64,000 nt of DNA. Source: VXPW01 sp965115815 (GTDB lineage Bacteria; Pseudomonadota; Alphaproteobacteria; TMED109). The DNA lies in NCBI GenBank assembly GCA_965115815.1, contig OZ220465.1, forward strand, positions 2,294,001 to 2,358,000, written 5' to 3'. Made by a program: the position numbers and the translations under genes. Below are positions 17,956-26,632 of this stretch, in pieces (within the stretch, counting starts at the first letter, position 1; each line of letters opens with the position of its first letter). The notes under the pieces are model-generated. The model had not been told where the DNA came from and ran no database searches. It worked only from the letters and a program-made list of their open reading frames with translations.

Positions 17956-19499
17956 ATGGCGAAGCAGACAAACGACGGCCGCGCCCCTCTCGGGTTCGAG
18001 GCGCAGCTCTGGGCCGCGGCGGACAAGCTGCGCGGCACCATGGAGCCGTCCGACTACAAGCATGTCGCCCTGGGTTTGATCTTCCTCAAGTACATCTCGG
18101 ACGCCTTCGAGGCGAAGCGGGCGGCGCTGCTCAAGGAAGACCTGGCCGACCCGGAGGATCCGGAGGAGTATCTCGCCGAGAACGTCTTCTGGGTCCCCCG
18201 GGCCGCCCGCTGGGCGCATCTGCAGGCGCGGGCCCGGCAGTCGACCATCGGCCGGGACATCGACGACGCCATGCGGGCGATCGAGGCCCGGAACGCCTCG
18301 CTCCAGGGGGTCCTGCCCAAGGACTACGCCCGCCCGGCCCTCCACCCGGTCATGCTCGGCGAACTGATCGACCTCGTGAGCGGGATCGGCATGGCCGAGC
18401 AGGCCGACCGCTCCCGCGACATCCTCGGGCGGGTCTACGAGTACTTCCTGGGCGGCTTCGCCGGAGCGGAGGGCAAGCGCGGCGGCGAGTTCTACACGCC
18501 GCGTTCCGTCGTCCGTCTGCTGGTCGAGATGCTGGAGCCCTACCAGGGCCGCGTCTACGACCCGTGCTGCGGCTCCGGCGGCATGTTCGTGCAGTCCGAG
18601 AGGTTCGTCGAGGAGCAGGGCGGGCGCATCGGCGACATCGCGATCTACGGGCAGGAGAGCAACTACACGACCTGGCGGCTCGCCCGGATGAACCTCGCGG
18701 TCCGCGGCATCGACGCCGACCTCCGCTGGAACAACGAGGGCAGCTTCCACCAGGATGCCCTGCCGGACCTCCGGGCCGACTTCATCCTCGCCAATCCACC
18801 GTTCAACGTCTCCGATTGGGGCGGCGACCGGCTGCGGGAGGACGCCCGCTGGACGTTCGGCGTGCCGCCGACGGGCAACGCCAACTATGCCTGGCTCCAG
18901 CACATCCATCACCACCTCGCCCCGAACGGGACGGCGGGCGTGGTGCTCGCCAACGGCTCCATGTCCTCGGCGCAGTCCGGCGAAGGCGGCCTCCGCCGCG
19001 CCCTGGTCGAGGGCGACGCGGTGGACTGCATGATCGCGCTGCCGGGGCAGCTCTTCTACTCGACCCAGATTCCGGCGTGCCTCTGGTTCCTGACGCGCAC
19101 CAAGAATCCGGGCGGGGGCGGGCGCGATCGGCGCGGGGAAGTGCTGTTCATCGACGCCCGCACGCAGGGCACATGGTGGACCGGACCCGCAGGGAGTTTT
19201 CCGACGAGGACATTGCCAAGGTTGCGGGCGCCTATCGCGCCTGGTGCGGCGGGCCGGGCACGTCCCCCTACGAGGACGAACCGGGGTTCTGCAGGTCCGC
19301 CACGCTGGAGGCGATCCGGGACCACGACCACATTCTCACACCCGGCCGCTATGTCGGCGCCGCGGCCACCGAGGAGGACGACACGCCCTTCGAAGAGCGG
19401 TTCGCGGAATTGAAGAAGACCTTGACGGAGCAGTTTGCGGAAGCGGCGGAACGGAGTGCCGTGATCGAGGCAAAGCTGGGGGAGATCGGGAGACGATGA
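17956..19499 (+). pseudogene. hsdM: Type I restriction-modification methylase HsdM, frameshifted near its end
   Basis: HsdM methylates adenine as part of the M2S complex. The first 405 codons show the N-terminal helical domain (FEAQLWAAADKLRGTMEPSDYKH), the SAM motif DPCCGSGG (residues 202-209), the catalytic NPPF (280-283) and PACLWFLTRTKNP. Near 19171 the frame breaks: the expected GTMVDRTRRE tail continues one frame over, with ILTPGRYVG, to the TGA at 19497. One missing base explains it (1544 bp instead of a multiple of three). A free ATG at the break could start the C-terminal fragment. The next gene overlaps the stop by 4 bp. Confidence 0.88.
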
Positions 19500-19741
19500 T
19501 CTCCTTCGATCCTCTGCCTGTGCCGGGAACCGTGCCGGCACACCCGGGCGCGCGGCGCCGGCCGGTGAAAGCGGTTCGCCGACCGCCCGGGCCGGGCCCC
19601 GGCCGGGACCTGCGAGAAAGGGTCGATCCCGATCCCGCCCGGGACCACGGGAACGGCTTCGCCGGGGCCACGCTGAGGCTGCTGCCCGAGCTTCTCGCCG
19701 ACGCCGGGGCCGGCGGACCGGATCGAGGCCGCGCCGGATGA
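19496..19741 (+). CDS. Small uncharacterised protein coupled to hsdM and hsdS
   Basis: An 81-residue frame whose ATG overlaps the hsdM stop and whose own TGA overlaps the next ATG, both as ATGA. Overlaps on both sides make it likely to be translated. The sequence (MISFDPLPVPGTVPAHPGAR ... FAGATLRLLPELLADAGAG) has no recognised domain, no Cys and no membrane segment. A similarly coupled small gene occurs in the second type I operon. Confidence 0.5.
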   Translation: MISFDPLPVPGTVPAHPGARRRPVKAVRRPPGPGPGRDLRERVDPDPARDHGNGFAGATLRLLPELLADAGAGGPDRGRAG

Positions 19742-21318
19742 CCGACCGGCTGCATCTCCAGCCGCAGCACCGCGCGGTGCTGGAAGCGCTGGTGCGGGAG
19801 CATCTGCCCGAGGTCGAGGTGTGGGCCCACGGCAGCCGCGTCCACGGGCGCAGCCAGGACGGCAGCGATCTCGAGCTGGTGCTGCGCGGACCGGGATTGA
19901 AGGAACTTCCGGCGGGCCACGTGGCGGACTTCGAGGCGGCCGTGCGGGAAGCGCATGTCCCCTTCCCGGTCGAAGCCTGCGACTGGGCGCGCCTCCCGGA
20001 GCAGTTTCACCGGGAAATTGAGCGGAACCATGTGGTTTTTACCAAATACACCACCCCCAACTTGCGGGTTATGCATAAACTCAGAGATATTACCCATATA
20101 CATAAAGAACAAGTGGCGCCTAACCTGCATCCAACAATTCTATTCAGCCACTTCTCTATACCGTCTTTTGATGCGGCCGGGGAACCCACTGAAGAACTAG
20201 GGTCAAAAATCAAGAGCAACAAATTCACCGTTCCTAGCGATGCAATACTCGTGTCACGATTGAATCCAGAAATTGTGAGGGTGTGGGAACCTCGAGAACC
20301 GCGTTTCCATAGCGCTGCTTCTACCGAGTTTCTGGTGCTTCGCCCTAAAAGCACTGATCGACGATTTCTCAAGTATTTACTACTGTCCCCAGCTTTTCGA
20401 GCAGAGATGTTGGCACGCGTGACAGGAACGTCAAAAAGCCATCAGAGAGTGCGACCGGATGACGCATTGGACATTTTTGTTGAAGTGCCGCCCCTCCCCG
20501 AGCAGCGGGCGATTGCGGGCCTCCTCGGGGCACTGGACGACCAGATCGAATTGAACCGGAGGATGAACGAGACGCTGGAGGCGATGGCGCGGGCGATCTT
20601 CCAGGACTGGTTCGTCGATTTCGGGCCGGTCCGGGCGAAGATGGAAGGGCGCGCTCCCTACCTCGCCCCCGAACTGTGGGAACGGTTTCCCGATACCTTC
20701 GACGGCGAGGGCAAGCCGGTCGGGTGGACGAGACTGCCTCTCGACAAGATCGCAAACTTCTTGAATGGCCTGGCTCTTCAGAAGTTTCCTGCTTTGGACC
20801 CTGGCGACAGTTTACCGGTCATCAAAATCGCAGAGTTGCGTGCAGGCATAACGTCCAAGTCTAGCCGGACCTCATACGATGTTCCAGACAGGTATATCGT
20901 GAGGGATGGTGACTTCTTGTTCTCTTGGTCGGGCAGCCTTCTTGCAAAATTCTGGACCGAAGGAGAAGGAGCTCTAAACCAACACCTCTTCAAAGTGACT
21001 TCGGAGAGATTTCCACCATGGTTCGTCAGCCAGTCGGTCCTCCATCACTTGGAAGAGTTTCAGGCTATAGCAGCCTCGAAGGCAACAACCATGGGTCACA
21101 TTCAACGACGGCACCTGAAGGAGGCAACAACGACTTTCCCCTCTGATGGCGTCCTTTCCTTGCTTGGTCCGTCGATTGGTCCGCTGATAGAACACACCAT
21201 CAAGAATAAAATGGAGAGCCGAAAGCTTGCAGAAACGCGCGATCTGCTCCTCCCGAAGCTGATGTCCGGCGAAATCCGCCTTCGGGATGCTGAGCGTGCT
21301 GTAAAGGCGGTTGCGTAA
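19738..21318 (+). CDS. hsdS: Nucleotidyltransferase-HsdS fusion (type I specificity subunit)
   Basis: Residues 1-100 resemble an MNT-type minimal nucleotidyltransferase (HGSRVHGRSQDGSDLELVL; GS at 32-33, Asp44 and Glu46), usually a separate gene between hsdM and hsdS. From about 112 the same frame is HsdS: first target-recognition domain to about 245, central conserved region PPLPEQRAIAGLLGALDDQI...FQDWFVDFGPVRAK (251-301), second recognition domain, and C-terminal LAETRDLLLPKLMSGEIRL. HsdS reads the DNA target for the methylase. The nucleotidyltransferase metal site is altered (D-x-E instead of D-x-D), so its activity is doubtful. Sequence from 20030 to 20460 is much more AT-rich, typical of an exchanged recognition domain. 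Confidence 0.85.
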   Translation: MTDRLHLQPQHRAVLEALVREHLPEVEVWAHGSRVHGRSQDGSDLELVLRGPGLKELPAGHVADFEAAVREAHVPFPVEACDWARLPEQFHREIERNHVVFTKYTTPNLRVMHKLRDITHIHKEQVAPNLHPTILFSHFSIPSFDAAGEPTEELGSKIKSNKFTVPSDAILVSRLNPEIVRVWEPREPRFHSAASTEFLVLRPKSTDRRFLKYLLLSPAFRAEMLARVTGTSKSHQRVRPDDALDIFVEVPPLPEQRAIAGLLGALDDQIELNRRMNETLEAMARAIFQDWFVDFGPVRAKMEGRAPYLAPELWERFPDTFDGEGKPVGWTRLPLDKIANFLNGLALQKFPALDPGDSLPVIKIAELRAGITSKSSRTSYDVPDRYIVRDGDFLFSWSGSLLAKFWTEGEGALNQHLFKVTSERFPPWFVSQSVLHHLEEFQAIAASKATTMGHIQRRHLKEATTTFPSDGVLSLLGPSIGPLIEHTIKNKMESRKLAETRDLLLPKLMSGEIRLRDAERAVKAVA

Positions 21319-23054
21319 TGATCCGGGACGAAGACATCCGCCGCCAACTCCGCCTGGGTGAGGACAGCCAGTGGGAATTCAAGCGTCTCGAGTTCCGTGG
21401 CGATACACCGAACAGCCCACGCAGAGACGATTGGGCGGACGAACTGGGCGCGTTCGGCAACGCGGACGGCGGGATCATGCTCTGTGGAGTGTCCGACGAC
21501 GGAACCATCCAAGGCATGTTGCGAGAGCAGATGGCGGCACTGGATCACCTTCTTGTGGAGGTCAGCACCGACGTCCTCGAGCCGCCGCTGCGCATCGGCA
21601 TCCACCACAGAGAACTGGACGGCAAAGCCTTCCTGCTGGTTGCAGTTCCACGCGGCGAAGCCCTGCATGAACGAAACGGGCAGGCATTCGTCCGGGTCGG
21701 TGCGACCAAGCGGCGCCTGCGCAGGGACGAAGGTCTGAGATTGGCGCAGAATCGTGCGCAGAACCGCTACCTGTGGTTCGACAAGCAGATCGTTCCCGAA
21801 ACCGGCTTCGAGACCCTCAGCGAACGCCTGTGGGAGCCGCTGCTCAGCGTGGCGGCGGCGGCGGACCCACGGCGGGGATTGCTGAATCTTCGCCTGCTGG
21901 CGCAGGATGAAGCGGGCGTGGATCGGGCCACCGTGGCCGGCATCCTGCTTTGTACTCCTTCTCCGCAGGACTGGTTGCCGCAAGCGACCATCGCGGCGAC
22001 GCATTATCGCGGATTGGATCGTGCCTCGGGCCAGTTGGACGCGCAGGAGATCGCCGGACCGCTCCCCGCACAGATCGCGGACGCGGTCCGGTTCGTCGTT
22101 CGCAACATGCGTGTTTCCGCCCGCAAGACTCCGGAACGGGAAGACGTTTTCCAGTACCGCAAAGCCGCCGTATTCGAGGCGGTGGTCAACGCGGTTGCGC
22201 ACCGCGACTACTCCATGTCTTCCCGCAAGATCCGGCTATCCATGTTCAAGGACCGTCTGGAGATCGATTCGCCCGGCCAGCTTCCGAACGGCATGACCAT
22301 CGAAGGCATGGAGGCCAGTCAGGCCACGCGCAACGAGGTGATCGCATCCGTGTTCGGTCGTATCCCTGTCGCCAATGTGGCCGGGTCGGGTCGTCGCAGG
22401 TACCTGATGGAACGCCGCGGGGACGGCGTGTCGATTATCCGCACGGAAACCCAGGAGGCCACCGGTTTACCGCCGGAATACCGATTGGTTGATGAATCGA
22501 GCTTGGTGCTCCGTATTCCCGCGGCCAAGCTGGAACTGGTTCCTGCCGACGCAACCGTTACGGTGCATTGCGGAGGTGAGCCCCTCGCCGGTATCGAGGT
22601 TCTCGCGCTCTTTCCCAACAAGACCTGGGTCCGGGCGACGACGGACGAGGCCGGCGATGCGGCCCTGGACCTGTACACGACGAATTTGCCGATGACGGTC
22701 TATGCTGCCGGGTCGGGGTATGCCGCCGGATTGGAACGAGCCTGGACTCCCCATCAGGGCGGCCTGCTGCTCGAACTCGAACCGCTCGAATCCGGTGGTG
22801 CCGCGATTTTCTCTCAGGACTCGGGACACCTTCCTGGCCTGCACGGACGGCTGAACCCGATACGCGATACTTCCGACCGGACGTATCTGTATGCCGACAA
22901 CATCGCCATCGACGAGGGGCGTCCGCAACCCGTGCCGTTTCGGCCCGGCAAACCGATACGCCTGACCGACGCCCGTGGCTCGGACTTGTCGGTCACTATC
23001 GTGGACATCCTCGGCCGGTCCGCCTTGATCGAATACCGACCGTTTGGACCGTGA
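21318..23054 (+). CDS. AlbA_2/GHKL ATPase-like protein of the type I locus
   Basis: A 578-residue protein whose ATG overlaps the hsdS stop (TAATG). The N-terminal 150 residues match the AlbA_2/Schlafen-type putative nucleic-acid-binding domain (EDSQWEFKRLEF, GAFGNADGGIMLCGVSDDG, VRVGATKRRL). Residues around 285-385 show a GHKL-type ATP-binding region (FEAVVNAVAHRDYS, NGMTIEGMEAS, NEVIASVFGR, GSGRRRYL). The last 170 residues are beta-rich and carry no name. Such proteins often sit next to type I restriction genes and are predicted regulators or effectors; function here is inferred. No hsdR follows. Confidence 0.78.
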   Translation: MIRDEDIRRQLRLGEDSQWEFKRLEFRGDTPNSPRRDDWADELGAFGNADGGIMLCGVSDDGTIQGMLREQMAALDHLLVEVSTDVLEPPLRIGIHHRELDGKAFLLVAVPRGEALHERNGQAFVRVGATKRRLRRDEGLRLAQNRAQNRYLWFDKQIVPETGFETLSERLWEPLLSVAAAADPRRGLLNLRLLAQDEAGVDRATVAGILLCTPSPQDWLPQATIAATHYRGLDRASGQLDAQEIAGPLPAQIADAVRFVVRNMRVSARKTPEREDVFQYRKAAVFEAVVNAVAHRDYSMSSRKIRLSMFKDRLEIDSPGQLPNGMTIEGMEASQATRNEVIASVFGRIPVANVAGSGRRRYLMERRGDGVSIIRTETQEATGLPPEYRLVDESSLVLRIPAAKLELVPADATVTVHCGGEPLAGIEVLALFPNKTWVRATTDEAGDAALDLYTTNLPMTVYAAGSGYAAGLERAWTPHQGGLLLELEPLESGGAAIFSQDSGHLPGLHGRLNPIRDTSDRTYLYADNIAIDEGRPQPVPFRPGKPIRLTDARGSDLSVTIVDILGRSALIEYRPFGP

Positions 23055-23743
23055 CGGTCGTCCATGCGTTCATCCGGGCCAGGATCCTGCACCACGTGGT
23101 CCCGCACGAGATGCTCCGTCACGAGCACGCAGGAGTTCGTCCTGGGAACGAACAGAGCCTCGGCGTCGACCGGCAGGAGGATCGTTCGCGTCTGTGCGCC
23201 GGACACGGCTGCTCGCACCACCATGCCCTGCGCAACGCTCTGGCCTTGGCCCCCGCATCTTCCGCAAGGTCGGGAAGACACGAGGGTCGACCAGTGCCAT
23301 GCGGCACTCCAGCGGGAACCGCGACGAGATCTTCCAAGCGATCACCCAGCCCTGAACGCGGCCCTCTTCGTTCCCGGGGGCTCCGCGAACCCATCCGGTC
23401 ACGAACCTGCACCCGACTACCGGGGCCATCGGCAGATTCCCGGTCACCGGCGTCTCCGATGCGCGTGCGAACGCCATCGGCGGATCTGCCGCACGACCCC
23501 GAAGCCGGTGCAAGTCCGGTTTCGCACCCCTCGGATTCGGGCGGGGAATGATCCCGGGATCTCGGGCTTGCGCCGGACCCGGCCATGGACAGCCGAGCCC
23601 GGAATCCCTACTGTCCGACATCTTGGGCCGAACCCGCCATCCGAACATCGCAGACCGAAACGATACCGGCGTTTCGGTGTCCCCCGCACGGGTTCCGGGT
23701 GGCGGGTGCCCGGGCGGAAGGGTGCGTTCCGGGGAAGCCGCCG
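23055..23743. other. 690-bp gap before trpG with a possible efflux-protein relic
   Basis: A minus-strand segment at 23040-23224 (GMVVRAAVSGAQTRTILLPV, then VLVTEHLVRDHVV) faintly resembles the end of an HlyD-like membrane-fusion protein, and neighbouring frames hold similar scraps (MALVDPRVFPTL). This would be a decayed gene. trpE, the usual upstream neighbour of trpG in related genomes, is absent. No clear promoter was identified. Confidence 0.3.
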
Positions 23744-24328
23744 ATGCATGTCCTGATCGACAATTACGACAGCTTCACCTGGAATCTCTGGCATTACCTG
23801 GAAGAACTCGGAGTATCGGTCGAGGTCCATCGCAACGACAGTCTGTCGGTCGCCGAGGTTCTCGCTCGCGGGCCGGAGGGAGTCGTGCTGTCGCCCGGGC
23901 CCTGCACCCCGAATCAGGCCGGAATCTGTCTGGAACTCGTGCGGGCGGCCGCCGGACGAATCCCTGTGCTCGGGGTCTGCCTGGGTCACCAGGCTCTCGG
24001 CCAAGCCTTTGGCGGGCGGGTGGTGCGCGCCCGGACCGTGATGCACGGCAAGACCAGTCCGATCCGGCACGACGAACGGGGGCTTTTTCGCGGGCTGCCG
24101 TCCCCGTTCACGGCAACGAGATATCATTCGCTGATCTTGGAACGTGCATCGATACCCGACTGCCTGCGGATCACCGCCGAGACCGCCGACGGCATCGTGA
24201 TGGGAATCCGGCATCGGGAACACGGCCTCTTTGGCGTGCAGTTTCACCCCGAGAGCATCGCGTCGGAGCAGGGTCACGCATTGCTGAAGAACTTCCTTGA
24301 GACCACTCGCAAGGAAATCGCCGCGTGA
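23744..24328 (+). CDS. trpG: Anthranilate synthase glutamine amidotransferase subunit
   Basis: A class I glutamine amidotransferase of 194 residues that supplies ammonia to TrpE for anthranilate synthesis. It has the catalytic triad Cys79 (VLGVCLGHQALG) with His168 and Glu170 (VQFHPES), the LSPGPCTP motif and HGKTSPI. Length is normal. The ATG at 23744 follows GGGGAAG. The stop overlaps the GTG of trpD (GTGA). TrpE is not encoded in the window. Confidence 0.96.
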   Translation: MHVLIDNYDSFTWNLWHYLEELGVSVEVHRNDSLSVAEVLARGPEGVVLSPGPCTPNQAGICLELVRAAAGRIPVLGVCLGHQALGQAFGGRVVRARTVMHGKTSPIRHDERGLFRGLPSPFTATRYHSLILERASIPDCLRITAETADGIVMGIRHREHGLFGVQFHPESIASEQGHALLKNFLETTRKEIAA

Positions 24329-25353
24329 GCGGGAGTGCGCCGTTCCACGACATCCTCGCCGCGGTTGCCGACGGCGATGGGCTCGACCGGGAACAGTCGA
24401 GGCGCGCGTTCCTGCTGCTGATGGAAGGAGCCGCAAGCCCCGCACAGACGGCCGCGTTCCTGATGGCCCTCCGGGTGCGCACGGAAAGCGTCGAGGAGAT
24501 CGCGGGCGCGGTCGAGGCCATGCGCTCGAAGTCCACCCCGGTGCACGCGCCGGACGGCTCGGTCGATACCTGCGGGACCGGCGGCGACCGGCTGGGAACC
24601 GTCAACGTCTCGACCGCCGCCGCGCTGGTGATCGCCGGGTGCGGCGTGCCCGTCGCGAAGCACGGCAACCGTTCGGTCTCCTCGAGGTCGGGATCCTCGG
24701 ACGTGCTGCAGGCGCTCGGAGTGAATGTCGCCGTTCCCGCCGCGACGGCCGAACAGGCCCTGCGGACCGCGGGCATCGGCTTTCTGATGGCCCCGGTCCA
24801 CCACCCGGCGATGCGACACGTGGCGCCCGTCCGTGCGGATCTGCGCCTTCGTACGATCTTCAACCTGCTGGGGCCGCTCGCCAACCCGGCACGGGTGCGG
24901 CGGCAGGTGGTGGGCGTCTATTCCCGACACTGGCTGGAGCCGCTTGCCCGGGTCCTGCACGAGCTCGGCTCCGAACATGCCTGGCTGGTCCACGGGGCCG
25001 ACGGCATGGACGAACTCACGATGACCGACATCTCGCATGTCGCCGAACTGCGCGGCGGCGACATCCGCACGTTCACGGTGTCCCCGGAAGACGCCGGGCT
25101 TGCCCGGTGCGCCCCCGAAGACCTCCTCGGAAGCGACGCACGAAGCAACGCGGAATCCCTTCGTCGGGTGCTGGAAGGCGCGCCCGGCCCGTATCGCGAC
25201 ATTGTCCTGCTCAATGCGGCCGCCGGGCTGATCGTGGCCCGCCGGGCGGGCGGCCTCGCCGAAGGAGTCCGGATCGCCGGACAATCGATCGATTCCGGCG
25301 CGGCCGCGGCCGCGCTCGCGCGGCTGGTCGAGTGCACCCGGGCCGCGTCGTGA
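24325..25353 (+). CDS. trpD: Anthranilate phosphoribosyltransferase
   Basis: Transfers phosphoribose from PRPP to anthranilate, the second step of tryptophan synthesis. The 342-residue protein has the PRPP-binding DTCGTGGDRLGTVNVST, the KHGNRSVSSRSGSSDVL loop, and the substrate segment HHPAMRHVAPVRADLRLRTIFN with LGPLANPA. The GTG start overlaps the trpG stop and the end overlaps trpC by GTGA. No damage is visible. Confidence 0.96.
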   Translation: MSGSAPFHDILAAVADGDGLDREQSRRAFLLLMEGAASPAQTAAFLMALRVRTESVEEIAGAVEAMRSKSTPVHAPDGSVDTCGTGGDRLGTVNVSTAAALVIAGCGVPVAKHGNRSVSSRSGSSDVLQALGVNVAVPAATAEQALRTAGIGFLMAPVHHPAMRHVAPVRADLRLRTIFNLLGPLANPARVRRQVVGVYSRHWLEPLARVLHELGSEHAWLVHGADGMDELTMTDISHVAELRGGDIRTFTVSPEDAGLARCAPEDLLGSDARSNAESLRRVLEGAPGPYRDIVLLNAAAGLIVARRAGGLAEGVRIAGQSIDSGAAAAALARLVECTRAAS

Positions 25354-26156
25354 ACGATCGCCTGCGCGCCATCCTGGAAGCCAAGCGCCGACATGTGGCC
25401 GCCCGACGTGCGGAAGTCCCGGAGCCGGTTCTGGAACGGCAGGCCGCAAGGCAGGAAGCGCCGCGGGGGTTCGCGGCCACGCTCGCCCGGGCGGTTGCGC
25501 GCACGGCCTACGGGCTGATCGCCGAAATCAAGCAGGCGAGTCCATCCAAGGGACGGCTGCGGAAGGACTTCGATCCGGAGGCGCTGGCCGCCTCCCTGGA
25601 CCGCGGCGGCGCCGCCTGCCTCTCGGTGCTCACGGACCGGCCGTTCTTTGCCGGAGCCGATGCCCATCTCGCCGCCGCCCGCGCCGCGGCGCCGCTGCCG
25701 GTCCTGCGCAAGGACTTCATGCTGGACCCGTACCAGATTCTCGAATCACGCGCCCTCGGAGCGGACTGTGTGCTATTGATTCTGGCCATCTTGGACGACC
25801 GCGATGCTCGGGCTCTGGCGCGGGAGGCGCGGGCATGGGGGATGGACGTGCTGGCGGAGGTCCACGACGAGCACGAACTCGGCCGCGCCGTATCCCTCGC
25901 ACCCGACCTGATCGGGGTCAACAACCGCAACCTGCGCACCTTCGCGGTCGATCTCGCCACCACCGAGCGCCTTGCGGCGGTGGCGCCGGCAGGCCTGGAT
26001 CTGGTGGCGGAGAGCGGACTGCGCGGGTCCGGCGATCGGCGCCGGCTGGCCGAGTGCGGGATCCGCCGGTTTCTCGTGGGGGAAGCACTGATGCGGAACG
26101 AGGATGTGGAGGACGCGGCCCGGAGATTCCTCGCCGACCCGTCGGAGCGGCCATGA
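25350..26156 (+). CDS. trpC: Indole-3-glycerol phosphate synthase
   Basis: Closes the indole ring from carboxyphenylaminodeoxyribulose phosphate. The 268-residue TIM barrel shows EIKQASPSKG (catalytic Lys), PVLRKDFMLDPYQ, VLAEVHDEHEL, IGVNNRNLRTF and the phosphate-binding VAESGLRG and FLVGEALM. The GTG at 25350 overlaps the trpD stop, and the TGA overlaps the ATG of moaC. Confidence 0.96.
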   Translation: MNDRLRAILEAKRRHVAARRAEVPEPVLERQAARQEAPRGFAATLARAVARTAYGLIAEIKQASPSKGRLRKDFDPEALAASLDRGGAACLSVLTDRPFFAGADAHLAAARAAAPLPVLRKDFMLDPYQILESRALGADCVLLILAILDDRDARALAREARAWGMDVLAEVHDEHELGRAVSLAPDLIGVNNRNLRTFAVDLATTERLAAVAPAGLDLVAESGLRGSGDRRRLAECGIRRFLVGEALMRNEDVEDAARRFLADPSERP

Positions 26157-26632
26157 GCCGCGGCTTCACCCACCTGGATGAATCCGGCCACGCGCGCATG
26201 GTGGACGTGGGGGCGAAGGCAGTCACCCGCCGGACGGCCACGGCAGCGGCTCGGGTCACCATGGCGCCAGCCACCCTGCAGCGGATCCTCGACGGCGGAC
26301 ACCGCAAGGGGGATGTCCTCGGCGTCGCCCGGGTGGCCGGGATCATGGCCGCCAAGCGCACCCACGAACTGGTTCCCCTGTGCCATCCGCTGCCGCTCGA
26401 CTCGGTGACCGTGGAACTGACCTGCGAACCGGCCGGACCGGCGGTGGACATCCGCGCGACCTGCACCACCTCCGCCCGGACCGGGGTGGAGATGGAAGCG
26501 CTGACCGCCGCCAGCGTGGCCGCCCTTACCGTGTACGACATGTGCAAGGCCGTGGATCGCGCGATGCGGATCGACGCCGTCCGGCTGCTGCACAAGGCCG
26601 GGGGGAAATCGGGGGAGTTCGAAGCCTCGTGA
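26153..26632 (+). CDS. moaC: Cyclic pyranopterin monophosphate synthase MoaC
   Basis: Acts with MoaA to make cyclic pyranopterin monophosphate, the first intermediate of molybdenum cofactor synthesis. The 159-residue protein has GDVLGVARVAGIMAAKRTHELVPLCHPLPL, GVEMEALTAASVAALTVYDMCKAVD, and the terminal GGKSGEF. These include the Lys, His, Glu and Asp residues expected in the active site. It overlaps trpC and moeA by 4 bp at each end. Confidence 0.96.
   Translation: MSRGFTHLDESGHARMVDVGAKAVTRRTATAAARVTMAPATLQRILDGGHRKGDVLGVARVAGIMAAKRTHELVPLCHPLPLDSVTVELTCEPAGPAVDIRATCTTSARTGVEMEALTAASVAALTVYDMCKAVDRAMRIDAVRLLHKAGGKSGEFEAS

Noticed and set aside
23744..26632. Frameshifted or fused trp genes suggested by frames running past gene starts
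   Set aside because: The longer frames only extend upstream through overlapping genes; GTGA/ATGA junctions give normal starts and lengths for trpG, trpD, trpC and moaC.
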